Position numbers and translations under genes: made by a program. A stretch of DNA of 64,000 nucleotides from Variovorax paradoxus. Lineage in GTDB: Bacteria > Pseudomonadota > Gammaproteobacteria > Burkholderiales > Burkholderiaceae_C. Of this stretch, positions 36,409 through 45,172 are shown piece after piece; the first letter of the stretch is position 1; every line of letters starts with the position of its first letter. The stretch spans positions 806,001 through 870,000 of the forward strand of contig NZ_CP123990.1 in the NCBI RefSeq assembly GCF_029919115.1, written 5' to 3'. Under the pieces are notes generated by a model that was not told the DNA's origin, did not search any database, and worked only from the letters and a program-made list of their open reading frames with translations.

Positions 36409-37151
36409 CCCTCAAGACTTTGATCGTCGACGACGAAACCCTTGCGCGTTCACGCCTGCGCACCTTGCTGCGTGACTGCCGCTCGCCGGATGCCGAGGTT
36501 GTGGCCGAGGCTGCCCAGGGTGCCGAGGCGCAGCAATACCTGGCAAGCATGGCGCTCGACCTGGTGCTGCTCGACGTCCATATGCCGGGCGTGGACGGTA
36601 TCGAGGTGGCGCGCACGCTGCGCGAACGCGCTGACGCGCCGGCCGTTGTGTTCGTTACCGCCCATGCGGCCCATGCAGTGACGGCTTTCGATCTCGATGC
36701 GGTCGACTACCTCACCAAGCCGGTGCGGGCCGAGCGCCTGCAGCAGGCGCTGCAGAAGGCCGAGCGCTTCTTGAAGGAACGGCGGGCGCTGCAGGCGAGC
36801 GCCGTTCAAGACAGCGTGCTCATTCAAGACAGGGGCCGCGCCGAGCGGGTGCCGCTTTCCGAGGTGCTCTACCTGAAGTCGGAGTACAAGTACCTCACGG
36901 TGCGCACCGCCACCCGAAGCCACATCCTGGACGGCTCGCTCAATGAATTCGAAGAGCGTTACCCGGGGCGCTTTCTGCGCGTGCACCGCAATGCGCTGGT
37001 GGCGCGCGCGGCCATTCGCGCGCTCGAAAAATACGATGACGGGGAAGACGCCGAAGGCTGGGCCTTGCGGCTGGACGCGGTTCCCGAACCCGTCGCGGTT
37101 TCGCGGCGGCAACTGGCTGCAGTGCGCGAAGTGCTGAAGGAAGCCCGATGA
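36405..37151 (+). CDS. LytTR-family response regulator, AlgR-like
   Basis: A 248-residue regulator. The receiver domain (about 4-120) has the acidic pocket VDDE, phospho-acceptor Asp57 in LLDVHMPGVDG and the switch Lys in DYLTKPVRAERL. The LytTR DNA-binding domain (about 135-245) shows VPLSEVLYLKSEYKYLTVRTATRSHILDGSLNEFEERYPGRFLRVHRNALV. AlgR-type regulators bind an imperfect direct repeat and control exopolysaccharide, pili and related genes in Pseudomonas. The start overlaps the kinase stop, and the stop overlaps the start of the PerM-type gene (ATGA), so a three-gene operon is likely. Confidence 0.92.
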
Positions 37152-38425
37152 CCGACGACAAGAAAACCGCCGCCGAGACAACGGCAGGGCAGCCTGCCCC
37201 GGGGACAGCCGAACCCGTCGAGCCCCCGCCCGAACTGCCGCCCGAGCCTGCACCGGCTCCCGCAGCGCAAGCGCCGGCCGGCGAGCCCGAATCCAAGCCG
37301 GAACCAGAGCCCGAACCTCCGCGCATGATGCTGCACATGCCGGTCGATGTGCGCAGTGCTTCGCTGGTGGTGCTTGCCATACTGGCCGGTATCTTTGCCT
37401 TGAGATGGGCTGCGGCGGTGTTCATTCCGCTGATGGTGAGCTTGCTGCTGAGCTACGCGCTGTCGCCGCTGGTCGACCGGCTGGAACGCTGGAACGTGCC
37501 TCGCTGGATCGGCGCGACGGTGATCCTGCTGGGCTTGACGGGCGGCCTGGGCTGGACGGGCTATTCGCTCTCGGGCAGCGCTTCGGAGCTTCTCGATGCA
37601 TTGCCGGTTGCGGCGCAAAAGCTTCGGCAGGCAACGCGCAGCAACAAGAGCGCCACCGCCACGCCGCTGGACAGCGTGCAGCAGGCCGCCGCCCAGCTCG
37701 AACGCGCGGCCGAAGAAAACTCCGCCCGCGTTGCGGCGCGCAAGGGCGTCGCGCGCGTGGTCATCGAGCGGCCGGCCTTCAATGTGCGCGAGTACCTGTG
37801 GAGCGGCACCGTCGGGTTGCTGGCCGCCGCGGGGCAGTTCACGCTGGTGGCCTTTCTTACCTTTTTTGCGCTGTGCTCGGGAAACACGTTCCGCCGCAAG
37901 CTGATCAAGATCACCGGCCCCAGCCTCGAGAAGAAAAAGATCACGGTGCACGTGCTGGACGACATCACGCGCAACATCGAGCGCTACCTGCTGATGCAGA
38001 TACTCACCAGCGTGCTGGTCGGTGTTGCCACGGGCCTTGCGTTCTGGGCCATCGGGCTTGAGAACGCGGCGGTGTGGGGCATTGTTGCGGCGGTGACCAA
38101 CCTCATTCCGTACATCGGCTCCGTCATCGTCATGGGCGCCGCGGGGCTGGTGGCGTTCCTGCAGTTCAACACCCTTCAAATGGGATTGCTGGTGGCCGGC
38201 ACCTCGCTGCTCATCCACACCCTGGTGGGCAACCTGCTGCTGCCGTGGCTCACCAGCCGCACCAGCCGCATGAACCCGGTGGCCGTGTTCGTCGGCGTGA
38301 TCTTCTGGGGCTGGCTCTGGGGCGTGTGGGGGCTGCTGTTGGGCATTCCCATCACCATGGTGATCAAGTCGATCTGCGACCGGGTGGAAGACCTGCAGCC
38401 CATCGGCGAACTCCTGGGAGAGTAG
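37148..38425 (+). CDS. AI-2E/PerM family transporter
   Basis: A 425-residue protein. A cytoplasmic Pro/Glu-rich N-tail (about 1-60) is followed by about eight helices in the AI-2E (formerly DUF20/UPF0118) pattern: AAVFIPLMVSLLLSYALSPLVDRLERWNVPRW, then a soluble segment with helical heptads (about 150-230) and late GLENAAVWGIVAAVTNLIPYIGSVIVMGAAG, then a final helix pair before VEDLQPIGELLGE. The family includes the AI-2 exporter TqsA and various Na+/H+ antiporters. The cargo here is unknown. It overlaps the response-regulator stop, so it is probably under the same promoter. Confidence 0.88.
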   Translation: MTDDKKTAAETTAGQPAPGTAEPVEPPPELPPEPAPAPAAQAPAGEPESKPEPEPEPPRMMLHMPVDVRSASLVVLAILAGIFALRWAAAVFIPLMVSLLLSYALSPLVDRLERWNVPRWIGATVILLGLTGGLGWTGYSLSGSASELLDALPVAAQKLRQATRSNKSATATPLDSVQQAAAQLERAAEENSARVAARKGVARVVIERPAFNVREYLWSGTVGLLAAAGQFTLVAFLTFFALCSGNTFRRKLIKITGPSLEKKKITVHVLDDITRNIERYLLMQILTSVLVGVATGLAFWAIGLENAAVWGIVAAVTNLIPYIGSVIVMGAAGLVAFLQFNTLQMGLLVAGTSLLIHTLVGNLLLPWLTSRTSRMNPVAVFVGVIFWGWLWGVWGLLLGIPITMVIKSICDRVEDLQPIGELLGE

Positions 38426-38469
38426 CCGGCTCGCGCACAGCAGCGCCAGCTGTCCGTGGGTCCGCTGCC

Positions 38470-38994
38470 TCAGCGCAGCGCACGTTGCATGAGCACGGTG
38501 TCGACCCACTGCCCGAACTTGAAGCCGACGTTGCGCAGCACGCCCACCTTCTCGAAGCCGAGGCTTTCATGCAGGCGCTGCGATCCGGCATTGGCGCTGT
38601 TGCCGACCACCGCGACCATCTGCGTGAAGCCGCCATCGGTGCAGCGCCCGATCACCGCCTGAAGCAGCGCCTTGCCGATGCCGCGGCCCTGCATGCCTTG
38701 CGCGATGTAGACCGAATCCTCCACCGTGTGGCGGTACGCGGACCGGCTGCGGTAGGGGCTCGCATAGGCATAACCGGCCACCTCGCCGTCCTTCATTGCC
38801 ACGAGGTAGGGCAGGCCGCGCGCCAGCACGTCGGCGCGCCGCGTCTGCATCTGCTGGACGGTGGGAACCTCTTCTTCGAAGGAGCACAGGTCGTGCAGCA
38901 CGTAGTGGCTGTAGATGGCCTGCACGGCGGGCATGTGGTGCGGTTCGGCGTCGAGGATCTCCAAGGAGGTGGAGGCGAGGGTCTGTGGGGGCAT
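38470..38994 (-). CDS. GNAT N-acetyltransferase, phosphinothricin/methionine-derivative type
   Basis: A 174-residue GNAT protein. The segment YASPYRSRSAYRHTVEDSVYIAQGMQGRGIGKALLQAVIGRC is the conserved substrate/acetyl-CoA core of the Pat/MnaT subgroup (phosphinothricin, methionine sulfoximine or sulfone acetylation). It is followed by the VGNSANAGSQRLHESLGFEKVGVL motif B. It may detoxify such amino-acid analogues; the natural substrate is not known. ATG 38994. It is transcribed away from the LysR gene and converges with the PerM-type gene. Confidence 0.88.
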   Translation of the reverse strand: MPPQTLASTSLEILDAEPHHMPAVQAIYSHYVLHDLCSFEEEVPTVQQMQTRRADVLARGLPYLVAMKDGEVAGYAYASPYRSRSAYRHTVEDSVYIAQGMQGRGIGKALLQAVIGRCTDGGFTQMVAVVGNSANAGSQRLHESLGFEKVGVLRNVGFKFGQWVDTVLMQRALR

Positions 38995-39064
38995 GTGCCG
39001 AATCTTGACGCTCCTTCATGAATAAGTGAAGCTTGGCCGCCCTATGCAAAGCATAAGGAATACT

Positions 39065-39997
39065 TTGGAAAAGACATTGAACCTCGACCAGCTGAAGTCT
39101 TTTGGGCTGGTGATCGAAACGGGCAGCTTCTCCGCCGCGGCCGACAGGCTCGGCCTCACCCAGCCGGCGGTGAGCCTGCAGATCCGCCAGCTGGAGCGCA
39201 AGCTGGCCGTGCGCCTGGTGGAGCGTGTGGGCAGGCAGGCCAAGGCCACGCCCGCGGGCGCTGCTTTGCTGCGGCACGCGCAGCACATCGAAGCCGCGGT
39301 GGAAAACGCCATCGACGCCTTGGCGGACCACACCAGCGGCGTGACGGGACGGGTGCGCCTGGGCACCGGCGCAACGGCGTGCCTGTATTTCTTGCCGGCA
39401 CTGCTGCGCAGCCTGCGCGAGCAGTTTCCGGCGCTCAGCATCGTTGTCAGCACCGGCAACACCGACGACCATGTGCGCAAGGTCGAAGAAAACAGCATCG
39501 ACCTTGCATTGGTCACGCTGCCCGCAGCAGGGCGTTCGCTGAGCGTGATGCCGGTGCTCGACGACGAGTTCGTTGCCATCGGCCGCAGCGATCTTGCGCC
39601 GCTGAAGGCCCGCGTGGAGCCCGGCGACCTTGCCGCACTGCCGCTGGTGCTGTTCGAACCCGCGGCCAACACGCGCAAGCTGGTCGACCGGTGGTTTGCC
39701 GCTGAAGGCCTGCAGCCGCAGCCCGTCATGGAGCTGGGCAGCGTCGAGGCCATGAAGGAGATGGTGGCGGCGGGGCTGGGCTACGGCATCGTGCCGCGCA
39801 TGTCCATGGCGGGCCGCGGCGCCCACCCCGGCTTGAAGACGAGCCGCCTGGAGCCCGGCATGCACCGCACGCTGGCCATCGTGATCCGGCGTGACAAGCC
39901 GGTCAGCAAGGCGTTGCGCGTGGTGCTCGATGCAATTCTTGCAGCGGGCAAGAAGGGGAGTTCGGCCGCTATTCCGGCGAAAAGGTCGAAGACGTAG
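39065..39997 (+). CDS. LysR-family transcriptional regulator
   Basis: A 310-residue regulator. The HTH is NLDQLKSFGLVIETGSFSAAADRLGLTQPAVSLQIRQLERKL at the N-terminus, and the two-lobe co-inducer domain covers about 90-295 (GTGATACLYFLPALLRSLREQFPALSIVV and GLGYGIVPRM). The start is debatable. TTG 39065 is preferred: AAGGA sits 6 bases upstream and the family N-terminus follows directly. ATG 39044 or 39026 would add 7-13 residues with no ribosome site. Its 3' end overlaps the convergent MFS gene by 29 bases (39969-39997), which is uncommon. Target genes unknown. Confidence 0.88.
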   Translation: MEKTLNLDQLKSFGLVIETGSFSAAADRLGLTQPAVSLQIRQLERKLAVRLVERVGRQAKATPAGAALLRHAQHIEAAVENAIDALADHTSGVTGRVRLGTGATACLYFLPALLRSLREQFPALSIVVSTGNTDDHVRKVEENSIDLALVTLPAAGRSLSVMPVLDDEFVAIGRSDLAPLKARVEPGDLAALPLVLFEPAANTRKLVDRWFAAEGLQPQPVMELGSVEAMKEMVAAGLGYGIVPRMSMAGRGAHPGLKTSRLEPGMHRTLAIVIRRDKPVSKALRVVLDAILAAGKKGSSAAIPAKRSKT

Positions 39998-41216
39998 CTC
40001 GTGCCGCGCCGCTGCGCGCGCGCCCCAGCGTGCCGACGATCAGCGCGGCAACCAGCACCAGCGCGCCGCTGAGCACCATGGCGCTCGAGATGCCGTAGTT
40101 GTCGACGGTCACGCCGCCGATCAGCGCGCCCGAGGCAATGGCCACCTGGAAGCCGCTCACCAGCAGGGCCTGTCCGGCTTCGGGTGCATCGGGCACCGCT
40201 TCCATCATCCAGCCCGTGAGCGCCACCGGAATCAGACCGAAGGCCACGCCCCAGATAAAGACCACCACCGCCCCCGCCACGAAACCGCTGCCGATCACCG
40301 TCGAGAGCAGCAGCGCGGTTGCCAGCATCAGCGCCGCGAGCAGGGTGGTGCCGCGCACACTGCGTGCCACCAGGCTACCGCCCAGGAATGTGCCGATGAA
40401 GCCCACGGCGCCGTACACCAGCAGCAGCGAGGAGACGGAGTGCGGCGCCAGGCCGAACACCTGCTGCAACAGCGGCTTCAGGTAGGTGTAGGCGGCGAAA
40501 TGGCCGGCAATGAAGAACAGCACGGCAAGCAGGCCGACCTGCGCCATGCGGCGCGTCAACGGTGTGAGCAGGTCGCGGGCGCCGATGGCGCGCACCGGCG
40601 GTATCGCGGGCAGCAGCCACAGCTGCACCAGCAGCACGACCGCGGCAAGCGCGCCGGTCACCGCGAACGAGGCGCGCCAGCCAAACAGCGTTCCAAGTAA
40701 GGAGCCCGCGGGCACGCCGAGCACCGTGGCCGCGGACACGCCCGCCAGCACCAGCGACATGGCCCGCGCCTTCGAGGCTTGCGGCACCAGCTGGGTGGCG
40801 GCCGCGGGTGCGAAGGTCCAGAAACCGCCCACGCAGAGGCCCAGCATGAGCCGCGCGACCAGCATGGTGGCGAAGTTGGGCGCAAAGGCCGCCAGCAGGT
40901 TCGATGCGATCAGCAGTGTGGTGAGCGCGATCAGCACGGTGCGCCGGTCGAGCCGGCCTGAAGCAACGATCAAGGCGGGCCCTGCGAAGGCCGCGAGGAC
41001 GCCGGGCATGGTGATCATCAGCCCCGCTGTGCCGTCCGACACGTTGAGCCCGCGGGCAATGTCGGTCAAGAGGCCGATGGGCATGAACTCGGTCGAGACC
41101 ATTGCAAAAGTGCCGACCGCAATCGAGCCGACGGCAAGCCAGGCGGAGCGGCTGGTCCTGGCGGGTTCGCGCGCCAGATCGTCCACGCAGGGGTTGCTGC
41201 TGGGTGAATTCATCAT
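39969..41216 (-). CDS. MFS exporter, DHA1 family (NepI/AraJ-like)
   Basis: A 415-residue transporter with 12 hydrophobic helices. Markers for the drug:H+ antiporter-1 group are TEFMPIGLLTDIARGLNVSDGTAGLMITMPG in TM1-2, ASGRLDRRTVLIALT (motif A) and LMLGLCVGGFWTFAPAAATQLVP (motif like the NepI/AraJ exporters). It could export a purine nucleoside, sugar or drug; cargo unknown. The double ATG at 41216/41213 is used, and the extended ORF (to 41354) is a non-hydrophobic upstream tail. The C-terminal 29 bases are antisense to the LysR gene end. Confidence 0.88.
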   Translation of the reverse strand: MMNSPSSNPCVDDLAREPARTSRSAWLAVGSIAVGTFAMVSTEFMPIGLLTDIARGLNVSDGTAGLMITMPGVLAAFAGPALIVASGRLDRRTVLIALTTLLIASNLLAAFAPNFATMLVARLMLGLCVGGFWTFAPAAATQLVPQASKARAMSLVLAGVSAATVLGVPAGSLLGTLFGWRASFAVTGALAAVVLLVQLWLLPAIPPVRAIGARDLLTPLTRRMAQVGLLAVLFFIAGHFAAYTYLKPLLQQVFGLAPHSVSSLLLVYGAVGFIGTFLGGSLVARSVRGTTLLAALMLATALLLSTVIGSGFVAGAVVVFIWGVAFGLIPVALTGWMMEAVPDAPEAGQALLVSGFQVAIASGALIGGVTVDNYGISSAMVLSGALVLVAALIVGTLGRARSGAARATSSTFSPE

Positions 41217-41373
41217 GAGAAAGGTCCTGGAGTCGCATCGGCCAAAAAAAGCGCGCGCCGGTGCGTTTGTTGCGAAAGGCCGTCCAGTGTCGAAGCGGAC
41301 AGCTCTTTCACAAAGGGCCTTGCCAGCAGTAGTCAGTTTCCCGTCGGCGAACAATCGCCCGTTTCAGCGCGGG

Positions 41374-41913
41374 TCAGATGGCTGGCGTGTGCTGCTGCAG
41401 CACACGGCCGTCGGCAATGAAGGAGTCGCCGACCAGAACACGAAAGGCCCCGCCCTCGGGGAATCGCGCGCTTGCCATGCCGGGGGACAGCAGTTCGACA
41501 TCGAGCGCGTGCGCCTTTCCGCGTTCGAGCTGCTTGCCGTGGGGCACGAGCCAGCGCGCGGAAAAGCCTTCGTTGTCTACCACCAGCGCGCAGCGGTATT
41601 CACCAGGGGCCAGCGGCACGTCGTGCGAAGGAATTGCAGGCGGGCGCAGCGTGAGCTCCACCCGCAGGTGCGGCGTGAACGCGCTTGCCGCGCCGAACGT
41701 GGCGGGCTCGGCAGGCGGTGCGCGCCGGGGCAATTTTCCGATGAGCCAGGCGATGACGTTGCCGATGATCGGCACCCACAACACCATCAGCAGGGTGCCG
41801 ATATCGCGTGTGGTGGAGCCCGGTGTTGCGTAGTGCCGCACGACGGCGCCGCCGACCGCCACGCAAAGCAGGATGGCGACGATGAGCTTGCGGCGGGACT
41901 GGATGGTAGTCAT
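41374..41913 (-). CDS. Membrane-anchored protein of unknown function
   Basis: A 179-residue protein. Two hydrophobic helices (about 9-28 and 38-58: KLIVAILLCVAVGGAVV and TLLMVLWVPIIGNVIAWLIGKL) are followed by a soluble domain that looks beta-rich (VELTLRPPAIPSHDVPLAPGEYRCALVVDNEGFSARWLVPHGKQL and a C-terminal FRVLVGDSFIADGRVL). No family recognised. The start ATG at 41913 removes a long non-hydrophobic extension. It is on the same strand as the GH94 gene upstream, 50 bases after its stop, so co-transcription is plausible. Confidence 0.7.
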   Translation of the reverse strand: MTTIQSRRKLIVAILLCVAVGGAVVRHYATPGSTTRDIGTLLMVLWVPIIGNVIAWLIGKLPRRAPPAEPATFGAASAFTPHLRVELTLRPPAIPSHDVPLAPGEYRCALVVDNEGFSARWLVPHGKQLERGKAHALDVELLSPGMASARFPEGGAFRVLVGDSFIADGRVLQQHTPAI

Positions 41914-41963
41914 GAAGAAAGGGAGCGGTGGGCTGCGAGTGCGCGGCGGGCGATGCGCCGACG

Positions 41964-44900
41964 TTAACTCACCCGCAGCACCGCATCGGCTCGCAGCGCC
42001 TGCCAGTCGATCCATTCGCCCACCGCCATGTGGTACGTGGGCGAATCGGCCGCTTCGGTTGCTCCCCATTGCAGCACAAGGCTTCTCTCGCCGATCCGCA
42101 ACGAAATCTCAAAGCCGGGCCAGTGCGCGGGAATGCGCGGCGTGAGCGAGAGCATGCGGCCCTTCACGCACAGGCCCAGCAGTGTTTCAACCGAGGCGCG
42201 GTGCAGCCATGCGGCCGAGCCGGTGTACCAGCTCCAGCCGCCGCGCCCCACGTAGGGCGCCGCGCTGTAGATGTCGCCGGCCATCACGTAGGGCTCCAGT
42301 TCGTAGGCGGGCCCGCGCTCAGGATGCGCAGTGCGGTGCGCCGGGCTCAAGCCTTCGAAGCTCTGCCAGGCTGCTTCGTTGTCGCCCTGTAGTGCCTGCG
42401 CCATCAGCGCCCACACGGCCCCATGCGAATACTGCCCGCCGTTCTCGCGCACGCCCGGCGGGTAAGCCTGGATGTAGCCCGGGTTGTTGGTCGAGCGGGC
42501 GAAGGGTGGCGTCAACAGGCGCAGCAGGCCGGCCGGCTTGTCGTGCAGGCGCTCCATGACGGCGGCCATTGCCGGTTCGGTGTGCGCGTCGTCCGAGGCA
42601 CCCGACAGCACCGCCCAGGCCTGCGCGATCAGGTCGATGCCGCACTCGCCGTTGGCCGACGAACCGAGCGGTGCGCCGTTGTCGAAGAAGGCGCGGCGGA
42701 ACCAGGCGCCGTCCCATCCCGCGTCGTGCAGCGCGGCGATCCAGCCGCGCCGGGCCTCGTTCCACCGGGCGGTGCGTTCGTGTTCGCCGCGTGCCTCTGC
42801 AAGCGGCGCGAACTGCTCGACCACCCTGCACAGGAACCATGCAAGCCACACCGATTCGCCGCGGCCTTCATGTCCGACGCGGTTCATGCCGTCGTTCCAG
42901 TCGCCGGTGCCCATCAGCGGCAGGCCGTGCACGCCCGTCGCCAGGCTGCGGTCGATGGCAAGTGCGCCGTGCTCGAACACAGTGGCCATTCGGGCGTTCT
43001 GCTGCGGTGCGTAGTAGGCGTCTTCGGCACCGTCGGGGATGGCGGGGCCTTCGATGAAACCGGCCATGCGATCGAGTAGCGCTGTATCGCCGCTCACCTC
43101 GACATAATGCGCAATCGCGAAGGGAAGCCACAGCAGGTCATCCGAAAAATGCGTGCGCACGCCGGCGCCGCCGGGCATGTGCCACCAGTGCTGCACGTCG
43201 CCTTCAGGAAACTGGCGCGCCGCATTGATCAGGATCTGCTCACGCAGCCGCGGCGGATCGGTGAGTGCAAAGGCCATCGCGTCTTGCAGCTGATCGCGAA
43301 AACCGAAGGCGCCACCGGCCTGGTAGAAGCCGGCTTTGGACCAGAGCCGGCAGACCAGCGTCTGATAGACGAGCCAGCGGTTGACCATGGCGTTGAACAG
43401 CGGATCGGGCGTGCGCACTTGCAGGCGGCCCAGCAACTCGTTCCAGAAGCCGCGCGCCTGTGCCAGGGCGTCGGGTACGTCGCGCTCGCACCAGCGGCGT
43501 GCGAGCTCCATCGCCGCATCGGCGCTGGCGGCATGGCCGACCACGAAGCTGAACTCCGCCGTCTCGCCTGCACCGATGACGAAGTCGCCCGCGATGGCAG
43601 CGCAGGCATCGAGCCCGCCGCCTGCGCGCTGCGCCAGGGTGTCGGGCACTTCGACGATGCCGCGGCCAGCGAAGAACTCGTTCCGGTCGCAGGTCCACTG
43701 AGTGGCGCTGGACGCCCCAGCCAACAGCAGGAAAGCCGTGCTGCCGCCGAAGCCTGCGCTCGATTCACGCTGCTGGCCGAACACCGCGGGCTCGTCGTCG
43801 GGCTTCCAGCAGTGAACCGTCCGCCGTTCGCCGCGCGCGGCGCCAAGCTGCCATTCGACCATGCTAAGTGCGCGCAGGCGGCGCTGGCCAGGGCCTTCGT
43901 TGCGCACCCGCACGTGCACCAGCTTGACGGCGTCGTCGCGGGCTGCGAAGAAGGTGGTCTCGAGGGCCAGGTTGTCTTGGCGGCATTCGAAGACGGTATA
44001 GCCCTGGCCATGGCGCACTCTGTGGCTCACTTGGCCTTCATGCGTGGCGCCCTGGCCGGACGGCGTAAGCGGCAGCAGGTTGCGGGTGGCGCGGTCTTGC
44101 AGCAGGTAGTGCTCGAAGGGAGGGTCTTGTACGGGGTCGTTCGACCACGGCGTGACCTGGTGCATGCGGCTGTTGCCGGCCCAGGTAAAGCCGGTGCCCC
44201 ATTCGGACACTTGGAAGCCGAAGTTGGCATTGGCAATCACGTTGATCCATGGGCGTGGCGTCCGGTGGCCGGCGTCGACCTCGAAGCGGAACTCACCGCT
44301 TTCTGCATCGAAGCTTCCAACCGGCGTTTGAGCGGGAAGGGCCGGCCCGGGTTGCGCCAGCAGCGCGACAGCGGGCAACGCCGCCGGCGCCTCCGAGCCG
44401 TCGGCTGCTGCAACAAGGCGCGCTTCGTGCAATGCCGCGACCTGCATTTCGAGCGAACGGCCGTCGGCGGTAAACACCACGCGTGCCAGCTTGGAGAGCG
44501 CGGCCCTCTCCGAAGGTGCCACCTCGTGTTCGCGCAGCAGGTAGAAGCCCGCCGAGTCGTTGCGCGGAAAACTGTTCTGGGTCTGGTGCGCAACGCGCAG
44601 GCGCAAGGCCTCGATCTCGCGCTGCAGCGGCATGAGATAGGAGTTCGGCTCGCTGTTGAGCACCACCAGGTCGCATGCCACGCCGCCGAAGCCCCACCAC
44701 GGCTGCGCGCGCAGCAGTGCGTTGATGAGCCCCATGCCGTTCATCGAGTGGATGGCGACCAGCACTATGGGTTTGTCGCCCGAAATGCCGAAGCGCCACA
44801 GTTGCCGCAGGTCGATGAGCCCGCGGTCTTTCATCACGCGCGGCGTGGTGTAGGTGAGGATCGTCGTCAGGTCTTGCAGCGCGACATGGGCGCGTGCGCA

Positions 44901-44984
44901 GTGGCGCATGTGGGAGGCCAGTGCTTCGAAATCGCTATTGACGAAATCGATGGTTGTACGTGTGACGGACTGCGGGGTAGACAT
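41964..44984 (-). CDS. GH94/glycosyltransferase-36-type protein, related to the C-terminal part of cyclic beta-1,2-glucan synthase
   Basis: A 1006-residue protein. Residues about 1-170 resemble the stretch that precedes the GH94 module in NdvB-type synthases (VACDLVVLNSEPNSYLMPLQREIEALR). Residues about 260-520 form the GH94 beta-sandwich (WINVIANANFGFQVSEWGTGFTWAGNSRMHQVTPWSNDP). An alpha/alpha barrel follows, with the catalytic loop TGDWNDGMNRVG (Asp698). It ends in an NPGYIQAYPPGVRENGGQYSHGAVW loop and a beta cap. The N-terminal GT84 synthase domains of NdvB are absent. It may be a beta-1,2-oligoglucan phosphorylase or a free chain-length/ring-size controller. No signal peptide, so cytoplasmic. 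Assignment to a specific reaction is uncertain. Confidence 0.85.
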   Translation of the reverse strand: MSTPQSVTRTTIDFVNSDFEALASHMRHCARAHVALQDLTTILTYTTPRVMKDRGLIDLRQLWRFGISGDKPIVLVAIHSMNGMGLINALLRAQPWWGFGGVACDLVVLNSEPNSYLMPLQREIEALRLRVAHQTQNSFPRNDSAGFYLLREHEVAPSERAALSKLARVVFTADGRSLEMQVAALHEARLVAAADGSEAPAALPAVALLAQPGPALPAQTPVGSFDAESGEFRFEVDAGHRTPRPWINVIANANFGFQVSEWGTGFTWAGNSRMHQVTPWSNDPVQDPPFEHYLLQDRATRNLLPLTPSGQGATHEGQVSHRVRHGQGYTVFECRQDNLALETTFFAARDDAVKLVHVRVRNEGPGQRRLRALSMVEWQLGAARGERRTVHCWKPDDEPAVFGQQRESSAGFGGSTAFLLLAGASSATQWTCDRNEFFAGRGIVEVPDTLAQRAGGGLDACAAIAGDFVIGAGETAEFSFVVGHAASADAAMELARRWCERDVPDALAQARGFWNELLGRLQVRTPDPLFNAMVNRWLVYQTLVCRLWSKAGFYQAGGAFGFRDQLQDAMAFALTDPPRLREQILINAARQFPEGDVQHWWHMPGGAGVRTHFSDDLLWLPFAIAHYVEVSGDTALLDRMAGFIEGPAIPDGAEDAYYAPQQNARMATVFEHGALAIDRSLATGVHGLPLMGTGDWNDGMNRVGHEGRGESVWLAWFLCRVVEQFAPLAEARGEHERTARWNEARRGWIAALHDAGWDGAWFRRAFFDNGAPLGSSANGECGIDLIAQAWAVLSGASDDAHTEPAMAAVMERLHDKPAGLLRLLTPPFARSTNNPGYIQAYPPGVRENGGQYSHGAVWALMAQALQGDNEAAWQSFEGLSPAHRTAHPERGPAYELEPYVMAGDIYSAAPYVGRGGWSWYTGSAAWLHRASVETLLGLCVKGRMLSLTPRIPAHWPGFEISLRIGERSLVLQWGATEAADSPTYHMAVGEWIDWQALRADAVLRVS

Positions 44985-45114
44985 TGCAACGGGCTCCTAA
45001 TACGACTCGAGCTGCCGCGCGATTGCGAGAGATAGCGAGAAAACTTTGAACGTGCCCCGACCCTACTCTTTTAATTGACCTTACAGATTGATGTTGCGCG
45101 CCTGTTTGCGTAGG

Positions 45115-45137
45115 AGAGGGCGCCTTGTGCGCCCTCT
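45115..45137. terminator. Hairpin downstream of ppc (candidate terminator)
   Basis: AGAGGGCGC and GCGCCCTCT form a perfect 9-base-pair stem with a 5-base loop, located 36-58 bases after the ppc stop codon in its direction of transcription. In the minus direction the tail is not T-rich (a pyrimidine-poor CTACGC follows), so this may be a weak or Rho-assisted terminator. The GH94 gene promoter must lie between it and 44985. Confidence 0.5.
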
Positions 45138-45172
45138 ATTGGTCTTTTGACCTATCGATCCCGAGCCGCTTG

